Position numbers and translations under genes: made by a program | Notes under the pieces: model-generated | What the model saw: only the letters and a program-made list of their open reading frames with translations | Told to the model about the DNA's origin: nothing | Database searches by the model: none | From: Pseudoscleropodium purum | Taxonomy: Eukaryota; Streptophyta; Bryopsida; Hypnales; Brachytheciaceae | DNA: 64,000 bases | Direction: 5' to 3' | NCBI GenBank assembly: GCA_963969395.1 | Contig: OZ017801.1 | Coordinates: 13,893,611 to 13,957,610 of the forward strand | Shown: piece after piece, positions 45,831 through 57,073 of the stretch | How positions within the stretch are numbered: position 1 is the stretch's first letter | How the letters are laid out: each line of letters starts with the position of its first letter

Positions 45831-48136
45831 AAACACCATTGGACCAACTTATCAAATGGTACAAAAATAAAACCAACACAGTTCTTAACTAATAACAACT
45901 AATAGAAACCTAAAGTATGATTGTGACAACTATCTTTAGATGCTTATGCTTGTAAGAGAATTTATTTCAACACCACTCTTGCATAAATAGAATTATAAAA
46001 TCAACTAATTCCATTTAGATTTTGAGATCGATTGTTTTTTTGTTACTTTTAAATTTTTTTTAAATTGTATATATGTGTACTTGTGTAGAAATTATGATGT
46101 TCACAAATTGGTCTTTAAATACAAATTATTTCATTGGGGTCAAGAGTAATAACTTATTATAGGGAAGATATGAACATGAATTGGAAGTTTGAGAATGTTT
46201 TTTTGATAAATTTTGAATTCAAAATGAAGCTAGGCTATAAATTCATAAATATGCATTGATGTCTATTGTATAATACTTTAGATAAATCTAGAGAAATTAT
46301 TTGCAATGCTCAAGGTTTCTTAAGTAAAGACCTTCTTGAGTTCTACAATGTTTACTCATGTATTTGAAGAATATACACAACAATTTCTTCTATCTCTCAT
46401 GTATCTTTACCTTAGAAGGGCTTGAAAGCCCTTTCTTTGCACCTATATAGTATATTACAAATACGGTGGTATTTGATCAAAAAAATATTGACCAAATATT
46501 TTTCAGTATAAAATAAATTAATGTTTATGATAGTATGCAATTAAAATGTATCACAATTTTTATATTAAACCACAATTGAAGAATTATAAAGCTAAATACA
46601 TGTCATATAGAGGAACTTTAAGGGCTTTTTAAGGGTTAAATAAAATCATCTTAAGCTTTCAATTCTTCTTTGAATAAGACTTAAAAATGACTTCAAATAA
46701 AATAAGATGATGGTGTTTAGAAAAATAAAAATAAGAATTCAACTACTTAAACTACTATTTAATTATTATTACAAATGCAACTTATATCATCATGTCCTTT
46801 GTTTTTTTTTTGAAATTTAGGATGACAAAAATGGTTTCAAAATTTGAAATCATTATCTTAATCCTTAAAAAACACAACTTTACCACCATGGTAGTTAGCC
46901 AAAAGTATCAAATTTCTTGATGAATAGGTGCATTCTTTGTTTTTGTAGTTTTTCTAAAAGTCAAATACCTTCAAGATACCTCTATATACCTTCTTTCCTT
47001 AAAAATTTTCCAATAGTCAAATGAATACATCCATTGGCCTCAAGTCAAAGAATTTCTATATCCACATGGTCTTCAAAAGAAGAGGGCAAAAGGAAGCCAA
47101 AAGGAAGCCAAAATTTTACCTTAAATTATAAGCTTTTGTTGATGCTTGTGTTGTTACTTAAACCAGTCACTTGCAACTACTAAATTATAGTCCAACCTAT
47201 TTTCAAACCACACTTTCAAACGACACAAATTTTGAAGATATGATTTACTTTAAAATTATGTACCATCTTCAGAACTTTCAATTGGTATAAAAAAAACACC
47301 ACAATACCGGTGGTCTCATCATAATAAAAATGTGTGACTCGAAGAGCTGGAGTGATTGTGGCTCAAAGGAATAAGAACTGAAAATTTAGAGTGATTTCAA
47401 AAACAAAGTTTGAAAACTGAGTCCATGAGATGGCCAACTTTGAAACCCATTAATTTACAGACTATGCTTTTGGGGTTGAATTACTTTCCAAATTGTGCAA
47501 TGAATCTTACAGTTAACTCTTTTATGTTAACTCTTAGGTTTATTCACATTATCATTCTACAGTTCTCTCAATGAAAATGATCCAAACACTGATACAGAAT
47601 GATCCAAACACAGATCAAACTTCATGAAAACATCAAATTGCTTGAACCGGTCACAGCTTGCGTTTGTGCAATTGAAACTCCACGAGTCATTCAAATCATA
47701 GAAGACTTTCACTCAAAGAAAAAAACAGCATGATCAATATTGGAGGTCATCAAAAGCTCCATAAACGACACAGAGACTTATCCAATAATAACAAAACAAA
47801 CTCATGTAAGACCCCCAAAACAGGACACAGTCACCAAGCAAGAACTTCTGGTACATGATCATGAACCAAGCGTTCAAAAGGAAATTTACAGGCAGCAGAA
47901 GCCAATGCTTAACCTCCTTATCGTATTCAAGTCAATACTGAATCTCGTCACCACTAAACTCATACTTGTCATAACAAGAATTTCTACGAATAAATCGCGT
48001 AAAGGATGTGATGTAATGCAAAGAAAAGAACTGCAATGTAATAAAATAAAATCGTACGCAAACACTCACTAATTGTCTCAATTACAATGCCTAATCAGAG
48101 CTGCTGTGCATGTTTAAGAAGAGTACAGGCATTCTC
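45831..48136. other. AT-rich intergenic, no gene seen
   Basis: Downstream of the PheRS gene. No coding frame with recognisable similarity was found. Confidence 0.5.
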
Positions 48137-49522
48137 TTATCTGAGCGTAACCTTGAGCTTGCTTTCCACCTGCTCCCGCACTTGCAATTGCAGTTCATTA
48201 ATCTCGTCGTCCGTGAGCGACCGCTCCATGGACCGGTACGCAATTCGGTAACAATGGCTCGTCAAGCCCTTTTTAGGGTTTGTAAACTCATCTATCAACA
48301 CCACCTCCTCCGCCAAATCGCCCGCAATCCCTCTTACAACCTCGCACAGATTATTCTCCGTGAACTGCTCACTGATCCAGAAGCTGATGTCCTTATAACA
48401 CGGCGGGTACTTGGAGTAGGGTTTGAATTTCGTCCCCAATTGCCCGGACTTGAACTGCGAAGTAAACCGTGAATCGTTCGACCAAAATAACCTAATATCA
48501 GGTATATCAAACAGCACCATCGCCAGTCGCTCCAAGCCAAGCCCGAACGCCCAGGCCACCGTCCCATCACGTCCATTATTCTTAAGAATAGCTTGCTCAG
48601 TAACTCCGCATCCCAGCACCTCCATCCACTTCCCTTGAAAAAAAATCTCAAGCTCAAAAGAAGGATCGGTGAAAGGAAAATAGCAATCGACCCACCGCAT
48701 CTCGACTTCTCCAAACAGACGACGAGCTAACCCTTCCAGCGTTTTCTTGAGATCTTGTGCGGCGAATGCAGTCCCATCATCACTTCCCGCAGCTTCCCAT
48801 TCACTAGGGTTGAACACACGGAACCCCTCCATCTGGTGGAAAACAGGGTAATGCGTGGCATCGATGGCGTCCCGACGGTACACGTCCCCGGTGACCAAGA
48901 AATGCGTATGCCCTTCCCGAAGCATCTCAGCTTGATGTGCGCTCGTGTGGCAACGAAGGACGGTGGTGGCGTCAACATAATAAGTGTCATTGTAGCTCCG
49001 GCTCACGTGGTCCGGGGGTGTTAAGACGTCGTCGAAATTCGCCTTCACGGACACGACGGGGCTGAGCGTGTCGAATTTCTTGAAAATATCTGGAAAGGCT
49101 TCGTCAAAGTAGCCGTAGATGGCGTTGCGGAGAATGCCGAGAGGGTGATTCTCACGAGTGTGGAGCTGCATGCCGATCTTGGAGAAGACGGAATCGGGGA
49201 CGTTGTTGGAAGGGTCGTCTTCGCGAACAACCTCGTCGCGGCTGATTGTCAATCCGCCAACATCAACAGCAGACGACGCGGCAGTTGCGAACCCTCGCCT
49301 CACATGCTCTACTTGCCAACTCAATTTCTGTCCCGAAGCACGGGTAGCATCCAATTTCGAGGACCCAAGTGAAGAAATAGGTTTAAGAGAACCTGATGAG
49401 GTGACGAAGAGATTGGGAGTGAGCAACGAAATGCGCAGAGATGCCGCCATCGCGAGAACGGGAGGTCCAGTCTGTGCTCCGCTGCGAAGCACAGACGCCA
49501 CTGAGCTCCTCAATGCATACAT
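48137..49522 (-). CDS. Phenylalanine--tRNA ligase, organellar (monomeric PheRS)
   Basis: Charges tRNA-Phe with phenylalanine in mitochondria and probably chloroplasts. The single uninterrupted frame matches the monomeric organellar type. After an N-terminal transit-like segment it shows [19 protein letters not shown], then class II motif 2-type [20 protein letters not shown], the phenylalanine-pocket region ([25 protein letters not shown]) and motif 3 [19 protein letters not shown]. The C-terminal anticodon-binding ferredoxin-like domain ([30 protein letters not shown]) closes the protein. I chose ATG 49522-49520 ([16 protein letters not shown]): it opens a Ser/Arg-rich, acid-poor presequence. 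The frame stays open upstream to about 49783, and an ATG at about 49450 (MAASLRIS) is an alternative start. 461 residues, no intron, no visible damage. Confidence 0.93.
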   Translation of the reverse strand: MYALRSSVASVLRSGAQTGPPVLAMAASLRISLLTPNLFVTSSGSLKPISSLGSSKLDATRASGQKLSWQVEHVRRGFATAASSAVDVGGLTISRDEVVREDDPSNNVPDSVFSKIGMQLHTRENHPLGILRNAIYGYFDEAFPDIFKKFDTLSPVVSVKANFDDVLTPPDHVSRSYNDTYYVDATTVLRCHTSAHQAEMLREGHTHFLVTGDVYRRDAIDATHYPVFHQMEGFRVFNPSEWEAAGSDDGTAFAAQDLKKTLEGLARRLFGEVEMRWVDCYFPFTDPSFELEIFFQGKWMEVLGCGVTEQAILKNNGRDGTVAWAFGLGLERLAMVLFDIPDIRLFWSNDSRFTSQFKSGQLGTKFKPYSKYPPCYKDISFWISEQFTENNLCEVVRGIAGDLAEEVVLIDEFTNPKKGLTSHCYRIAYRSMERSLTDDEINELQLQVREQVESKLKVTLR

Positions 49523-50031
49523 TCCATTGAAGTGAATGGTGGATTTGTGGCCTGGCGGAAGAATTGCTTGTTGATCAAAGCGCTGCAATCCTGAGCGCAA
49601 GACTGCAATCAATCCAGCCCGTGCAGGCGGCCACGCTGCGGCTCCGCGAGCTTGTGGTTGAAGCGGGCGAGGGGGCTTTCTTTCTGCTGTGGGGATAGCG
49701 AGCTCGCTTTTCGTTCCTTGCTGAATGACGATATCCTTGTAATACCCGGAAGATACCCGTATGGGAACTCCACAGGGTATCAATTATCAGTTGTATTTTC
49801 GGGAAGGTGATTTCGCGTCTCGGAGAAGGCTGAACGTCTGAACCTCTGCATTTGTGTTTTCGGTGTTGGGGAGGAAGGTGATTGCACGTCTCGGAGAAGG
49901 CTGAATCTGTGCATTTGTGTTTTCGGTGTTTAGGAGGAAGGTGATTGCGCGTCTCGAAGAAGGCTGAACCTGTGCATTTGTGTTTTCCGTGTTTGGGAGG
50001 AAGGTGATTGCGCGCCTCGGAGGTGCTGGCG
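49523..50031. promoter_or_regulatory. Divergent promoter region between PheRS and NHX
   Basis: The PheRS and NHX start codons lie about 510 bp apart, head to head, so the promoters and 5' untranslated regions must share this space. Its NHX-proximal half is a tandem repeat (see 49800-50020). Confidence 0.5.
49800..50020 (+). repeat. Tandem repeat of about 60 bp in the NHX 5' region
   Basis: Three units and part of a fourth. Each carries GGAAGGTGATT, CGTCTCGGAGAAGGCTGAA and GCATTTGTGTTTTCGGTGTT. The last block also occurs, diverged, before the second NHX gene (around 63625-63660), so it belongs to the ancestral NHX leader. Confidence 0.8.
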
Positions 50032-53000
50032 ATGGCGTATTTGTGGTTGGTGAAAAATCTCACGGACGATGCGGGACATGAGACCGTGTTTTCTCTGTGT
50101 CTATTTGTGTCTTTGTTGATAGCATGTGTCGTCGTTGGACACCACTTGGAGGAGAATCTCTGGATGAACGAATCTGTTACGTGGCTTCTTCTGGTGAGTT
50201 CTTCTTCCAACATTTGCATGCCTCCGGTTTTGTCTCTTGGTGTCAATTAGGGTCCAGTAGAATCGATTTTTTAGATCGGAGCTCTATCTTTTGAATTGTG
50301 CAGGGACTTTTAACAGGAGTTATCATTTTGATTTCAAGCGAAGGTCAAAGCTCACATGTTCTGAAATTCAACGAGGAGTTTTTCTTCGTATTCCTTCTCC
50401 CGCCTATAGTCTTCAATGCCGGGTATGATCACGATTTTTGAATCTTATTAGTGAGGCAGATTGTTTGGATTGTATCAGGTCCGGTAGTTGTTTTTGCATT
50501 GTGGTGATACAACTTTGTCTGGTTGCAGATTCTCGGTGAAGAAGGAAAAATTCTTTGAAAACATCATCGCTATCATGTTGTTTGGGGTAGTTGGAGTATT
50601 CATTTCTTTGGCAATCATCTCAACAGGTATGAAGGAAAGTACCTCCTATTTAGATTTTGTCTTTGTCATTTGTAATTAAGGCTTCAAGTTCATGGAGAAA
50701 GAAGAGGTCACTATAGAATGGATTCATGAATCGGACGAATTTTTGAATTCTTCGGTGCTTCACTTATTGCAGGAACCTGGTGGTTATTCCCCAAGCTAGG
50801 GCTTGATAGTTTATCCATTCGAGACATCCTTGGTGCGAATTCAGCATCTCCCTGAACCCATTTTCATATATTATGTATCGTACTGACTTCATGATGCGTA
50901 TAATTATCTTGTCCGTTGTTCTTTCCGACTCTGCCGTGTTTTCTTCTGTAATACTGTAATCTCACTGAGTTGTGGAATAGTTGTTTATTTCTGTTTGTGC
51001 GTTCTCTGAGTTTGAGTTGGGATGGGGCGCCAGCTATTGGAGCCATTTTTTCTGCGACCGACTCTGTCTGCACATTGCAGGTGAGACCGGTGTGATGTTG
51101 CTTTCTCTTTTACAAGCCCAACCTAATTCTTAGTAGAAATACGATTCAGTAGGGAAGGGAAGCCTGGATTCTGTATCATTCGCTAACCTACTGCAGATCT
51201 TAGACTGAATCCCATGTTATCAGTTAATGTTTCTAGCATAGTGGTTTGGACTTGTCTGGTGTAAGCGTCAATATGTAACGTCCCACTTTTTCTCGGCAAA
51301 TTAGCTTTACCTGATCAGCTGTATCTTAATTCCTTTCAAGCTTGGGTTTGTACGTGTTGCATACCGTTGTCTTCCTTGAATCGTCACTCACGGTTCACGC
51401 CTACGATAACTCCCTTTCCGCAATAATACCCTGTTGTACTGGACAGGGTGACTTTAGAACTCCTTGTGCTTCAGTGAGAACTACGTCTAGTTTAATAAAA
51501 CTGGGAAGGTTATCCAAGCCCTGTGTCCTTTAATGTTTTCTTATGGCACTTGTATCTTCCGCTTGTTAAAACACATTTCGACTATGTGCTGATTCTGGTT
51601 TCGGGGAAATGTGTCCTTTCATTATTTTCGTTATCCTTGAGTTATTTGTATCCGTGTTGCAGGTGCTCAACCAGCATGAGACGCCCTTGCTTTACAATCT
51701 GGTATTCGGAGAAGGAGTTGTGAACGGTGCCACTTCCGTGGTTCTATTTCGGACTGTTCAAACCTACAACTTCGATAATTTTACTCCTTTAGAGGGCTTC
51801 CGAATTGGAGGCAGTTTCTTGTATTTTCTCTTCTCGAGTTGCATTCTGGGAATTATGGTGAGCATCGTTTGACCCCCAGTGTGACCTGATTCTGTTTCTT
51901 GGTTATCGAGCCAGCTGCATCACTTTTCTTCGAAGCTGTGGGTTTCCTGGCAGATGTGGGTTGGTAGGATAAATGAGATTTAGCACAATGGTTGCTCGAC
52001 AGAAATGGTAACTAAGATATATGTCACAAGTTGTTTTTCGGATGCATTAGACGTTTGGACATGGCAAGCAGTATGGACTGTTGAGACGATTGAGCTCGTT
52101 TCTTGTTTCCCAGTGCCTGAATGTCAGGCTGGAAAAATCAGGCAAAAGACCTCTTAGGCTATTGCAACGGGTGTTTGCTTAAAATATACTTGCAACTGAT
52201 TCTACTTTATGATCATAGAGCTTATCTTACTGCGATTTTCATGAATGACTTTTTTTTTCAATCTATAGCAATGTTTTGACATGTTAGTGTGATTCACAGT
52301 GGGGCTATGTAAGCTCATGTATCACGAAGACTAGGTATTTTGGCAGGTGAGATTGATTGTTTCTTGTTCGTGCGTTTTGCAGCAGGTTATCCATTTGCGT
52401 ATGTATGAACGCGTTGATCAGTTTTCTTGAGAGTGACTCTTGTATTTGCCGACTGGAGATTCTGTGTTTCATTTTTGTTCATCATGGAATGCAGGCACTC
52501 CACCCATCGTGAGATAGTCATCATGATAACGATTCCGTATCTATCTTATTTCATGGCAGAGGTTAGGTTCAGTATCCATGTGCCGATGTAATAGTTGATT
52601 CCACTTTTCTAATCAGTTCGTTGAAGAAAGGTGTTTTCCAAACGATTGTTGCAATTTGCGGAACCAGTCGATCTTTATATCCATGTATCTTACTTTTGTT
52701 TGTGCTAATTTTTGCAGGCTTTCTATTTGAGTGGAATTCTCTCCGTGTTCTTTTGTGGCATTGTGATGTCCCATTATACTTGGCGTAATGTCCCTGTGTA
52801 TTCTCAGACCGCAATCAAGTACGAGTTTCCTTGTCATACCTCTATTACGTAGCTTTTGACCGCTCTCTTTTCGATCATGCTGGAGATTGTTGTGTAAGAA
52901 CGTCCTTCATGTTTGTGTGTTGTGTTTTTCTAGTCAGCATTTGTCCTCTTGGTCTGAACGCTTTCTTCAATTGAAATCCCTTCCGTGTATTCTTAAGCAC

Positions 53001-55750
53001 CGTGCTCTTCTCCTTGTTTTGTAGTTCTGATACCAGCTTCGTTGTTGTTCTGCCGCGCTGTGGTTGATTGCAGGCACATTTTTGCTACCATATCATTCGT
53101 TGCAGAGTCTTTCAGCTTTCTGTATGTTGGGATGAGTGCTCTGGATATCGACAAGTGGAGGATGACCCAATCCAGGTATTAATTGGAACACACGGCCTTT
53201 GACCTCGATTTTTTCTGTGTAGTTCGACCGTGAAAGTCAGGTGCCTGTTGACTCGAAACTGTTCCACCCCGTCGTTGAAGTGCTTGAGGGTTTGGAAGTG
53301 TCTTGGTACTCGCGCAAGTATCACTTCATCTTCGATCTTTATCTTTGTGCTGGTTATTCTGACATGTGGCGCGGATTTGTGATTGCCAGTTTCTTGGAAT
53401 CTCTTGGGCTTTTCGGTAGCTTGATGGGCCTCATTCTGTTAGGAAGGGCTGCATTCGTGTTCCCGCTCTCCGTTTTGTCCAACTACTCTACAAATTCTGC
53501 AGGATCGAAAATTGGTGTTCGTCAAATGGTTCCTTCCAGATCCTTTTCTCATCTCTTCATTACCACGAGTTCGGATACTTGCCTTTTTTTTCCTGTTTTT
53601 GTGACTGCAGAATCAAGTACTGTATCTGGTGCAAGTGTATTGTACAAGAAATGTTGTGATGTATCCTGCTAATTTGACTGCTTGAAATGTTCTGTTTTCT
53701 TCAGATCATCATCTGGTGGGCTGGACTAATGCGAGGAGCTGTCTCTATAACTTTGGCGTTCAATCAGGTGACTTTTTTTATTCCTCATTTGAATCTTACC
53801 TCCGATTCTTACTCTGTTATCGGGTTGTTTCTGTCACATGCTTACGTCCCTGAATTTCTAATTTTGGATGAATGACAAGATATTCGAGAAAACATCACCC
53901 AGAAAGACTCTGGTTGTTCCGTCATTCTTTCTGATCTTGTCGTTCATTCATCCAAAGTAATTCTGGGGAATCTGCGAAATGCAACTTTTGTTGTAGAGCA
54001 GTTTGATGGAATTGAAGTACAATGCTGTACAAAGATTTAAGCAGAATTATGCAGAAAAGTGGAAAGGACTTGTGTGTTCGAGCCCTCCTCATTGGTGTCG
54101 GCCTGCTTTTGCGCGTACTCCGAGTCGATTTTCTGTTCCGCGTGACCGATTCTTGTTTCTGTACAGTTCACCATGGATGGAAACAAGAATAATATTATCA
54201 AAGACGCCTCCTTGATCACCACTACTATTACTGTTGTCCTCGTCAGTACCATCGTAAGCGCTTGTTGTTCAACCTTTGTTGCAAGAGGTTTATGAATATG
54301 TTTCACGAAAATGCACTTTCAAAATGTCATTTTTAGTGTTAAGGGATACGTTGAAGAAAACTACTTTTGGGTCATATTCAACCAGACGATGTTGCATTCG
54401 ACTTACATGTGAATGTGCTGAAAAAAATTCAGACACGTTTACTGTATGGATTTTAGGATATTAGTGTTCAAAGTGAATGCCAAGACTTTTTTGCTGCTGA
54501 CTTTATTAGGTTTCCAGACTTTGGATCCTCTTAAATTTTTGCGCTTCAAAGTTTTGAGGTTTCTATTTTCATTGTAGGAAAAAAAATTCAGAAACTGAAA
54601 CTAAAAAGTTACTTGCTAAATAAAATTGATTGTTTTGTAGAAGTAGATACTAGATGGAACAGAAAATTAAATTCTGATTAGTTTTGAAATGTAAGTGAAA
54701 CATGTCAATTTTAATTGTGAGATTGTTGTAGCAAGATATCTACACCTCATTGATGTTGTTTATTTGAAAAATTGTGAAAATTGAACTTTACGCAAATTGT
54801 ATACATTATTTTTCTGGAATGTCTTGGTTACTCAAAAAACGCAATTCTTCATAACTTGACATCCCAATCCATATGGAATGAATTAAAGCTTTACATGTAG
54901 GCATAAATATATTCTATAAATTTACTCTATGAGAAAAAAAAAGTAAGAAATGAAATTTTGAATTTTCACTTTTAATTTCCGTTTCACAGGCTCATATGCT
55001 TAGGAGGGCATAACTTTTTCTCTCATGAATCAAATGAAATAAAAATTATACTTGTAGGAAGCTACTACATCCCCTTACATAATATGTTTAGAAAATTACA
55101 GTAAAATTTGACATCATAGTTACTTGCTTGGAATCCCTTAAAAAACCCTTAAAAACCCATTCGAAGACTTTTTAACCTTTTGGGGTTAAATACTAGCTGA
55201 TACCTTTGTCTCAAAATAAGTCCGTGATCTTTGGTGATCTTTAGTGAGGAACTAGTCGGAGTACCATGGATTCGTTTTGAGACAGAGTATCTTTTTTAGA
55301 CGCTATCTGGGTTTTCTTCCGTCTGTCCAGGTCCTCATTACGATCACGTTCTGAATTTCATGCGTTTGCATATGCAGGTGTTTGGAACTTGAACGCCACC
55401 CCTTATTGCCTGGTTGTACCCATCCCACCATCGGTCGAGCTTCAGTGATGTATCTGGAGGCCTATCGCTCAAAGCATCCCTTGATGGCAATTACCATCTA
55501 ATCGGCGAGAGAGAGCCAGATGAAGAGAATGAAGCAATGAAACCATTTTCTGGAGATCTTACTCGCTTTCAGTCCTTGAAAGAGATGCTTACTTGCTTCA
55601 ACATCCACTGTCCATGCTGTGTGGAGAAGTTTCGATGATTCGTATATGAGGCCCACGTTTGGTGGCAGAGGATATGTTCGACTGATGTCCAGGCGTGCCA
55701 TGGAATCACCACTAGAAGATGCACTCCTCGAAGACGAACAGCAGAACTAA
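50032..55750 (+). pseudogene. Vacuolar-type Na+(K+)/H+ antiporter (NHX), probably inactive copy
   Basis: Exons: 50032-50193, 50304-50422, 50529-50626, 50773-50832, about 51006-51080, 51663-51857, 52300-52345, 52495-52561, 52718-52818, 53074-53177, one ending 53528, 53705-53767, 54167-54253 and 55378-55750. Most of them join in phase. Conserved blocks are present: FFVFLLPPIVFNAGF (amiloride-binding region), GAIFSATDSVCTLQ, HSTHREIVIM, GILSVFFCGIVMSHYTW, GRAAFVFPLS, IIIWWAGLMRGAVSITLA and FDDSYMRPTFGGRGY. Three changes argue against function. The ion-binding Asp of GEGVVNDATS is Gly (GEGVVNGATS, bases 51714-51743). A TGA stands at 55390-55392 (VFGT*TPP). A frameshift near 55600 is needed to reach the conserved C-terminus, which ends at TAA 55748-55750. 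The exon near 53345-53528 has no clear acceptor. Confidence 0.75.
54500..55189. mobile_element. TTAA-type MITE insertion in NHX pseudogene intron
   Basis: The right end, CCTTTTGGGGTTAA at 55176-55189, and interior blocks match the element at 27189-28106. It swells this intron to 1.1 kb. The left end is not clear. Confidence 0.4.
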
Positions 55751-56767
55751 ATCCAGGTAGTGGCCCGTGTCCTGGTAACCAAACCGCTGTATTTTATGAA
55801 TTTGACGCTGGCTGATGAAACCAAAGCTCGTCAACTGGAAGTATAATGTCGACTCACTGTGGATCTTTGAGCACGGAGTGCCAGGATCTGGAACCTTGCC
55901 GTCCATTTTCTTGAAATTTGATTTAATGTCGACTCACTTTGAGGTAATCAAATTTCAAGAAAATGTTCCTGATGCAGCATACTGCATTCCCGTGGGGAGT
56001 CAAATGTAGAGGATTTGGATTTGTCGGAAATCGTGGGCAATGTTACTAGCCAAGTCTGTTATTAAATATTTTTTGTGCCGCATTATGTGGTTATTTTTAG
56101 GGTTCACATTCCAATTCTTCTGTTCTTGATTGCCAGGTACAGGACCATGAGATCCTGGTTCTTCAGCTCTGATCATTTTGGGCTGCGAGCCTTGGTTCCC
56201 ACTGAAAGATTACTGCACCACGACAGGCATCAATATCAATTCAGCAACCATCGCCAATCCATCTCGTGGCTCTTCAATTTCGGATCGGTGCAAGATTCAC
56301 CGGAGTTCAATTCCATTACTGCAGAGCCACAGGTTGTCGCAAATTTGCTGGTAACTCATACGAACCCGCTTGCACTGATTCATGTCGCGTTGTGTCTGCC
56401 TCGTCCTTTTCCTGCTTCGCTATATCACCTGCAGTTTTAATTTATGTGAAACGGAGGGTGTATTGCTTGTCATGGTGAATTTGGCTGTGGATAGATTTTA
56501 GGGTTTCTGTGGAAGTGTGCATTTGGGGATTGGGTTGGGAAGATTCTCCAGCGATCAGAGCTCTGTAAGACAGTCAAGGTACAATCGGAGCTCGCTTAAT
56601 TTCTTGCATTCATTTCTTCATCAATCGTAAAGCGTTGATCGTCCAGGTCAGTTTCTTATCTCGATACTTGGAATCGTGTTGTGACAATTGATCCGAAATT
56701 TCTGTACGTGACGAGGAATGGCAAGTGGTTATTAAATAGTTCTCATTCTGTGCGATTGTATTGAACA
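55751..56767. other. Region downstream of NHX pseudogene, one unrecognised coding-like stretch
   Basis: 56131-56334 reads as a possible exon (MRSWFFSSDHFGLRALVPTE and onward) after a TTGCCAG, but I recognise no family and no start or stop is defined. The rest is non-coding. Confidence 0.25.
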
Positions 56768-57073
56768 TGTGACGGTTGGTGCTTATAAACAATTGCCTTG
56801 CAAGACTCTATTAACGTAAAATATGAAATTTGGGACACGGCGGGTCAAGAGCGGTGCATCGTCTTCTTATCCTTTTTAGCTTCCTTTCCTCTTGAAATTC
56901 AGAACTTTGCCTATTTGAATCACTTTCTTATATTCAGTTTAACTGGTGCTTGAGTTGTTCTGCTTACTTGGGTCGTTGGGGTTGAGTTATTTAACAGTGC
57001 TTTTGATTCTAAATTTTGTGTCCTATGTGCTCTGTTCAACGGATATGCCTCGTTAGCCCCGTTATACTACAGG
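56768..57073 (+). pseudogene. RABF1/ARA6-like small GTPase, relic fragments
   Basis: Fragments in the right order: VTVGA at 56768-56782, TIALQDSINVKYEIWDTAG followed by QER at 56789-56854, and YASLAPLYYR at 57044-57073. IALQDS directly before VKFEIWDTAGQER is characteristic of the plant RABF1/ARA6 group of Rab5-like endosomal GTPases. Residues between VTVGA and TIALQDS are missing and the frame shifts. The P-loop exon and everything after the LAPLYYR block were not found, and no proper acceptor precedes YASLAP. It is a dead remnant. Confidence 0.7.

Noticed and set aside
49523..49783. Longer N-terminus for the PheRS using the open frame upstream of 49522.
   Set aside because: The frame lacks an upstream ATG with a presequence-like start, and the MYALRSS start gives a plausible transit peptide.
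56131..56334. Possible exon of a new gene downstream of the NHX pseudogene.
   Set aside because: No recognised domain and no defined start, stop or partner exons; noted only as an unrecognised stretch.
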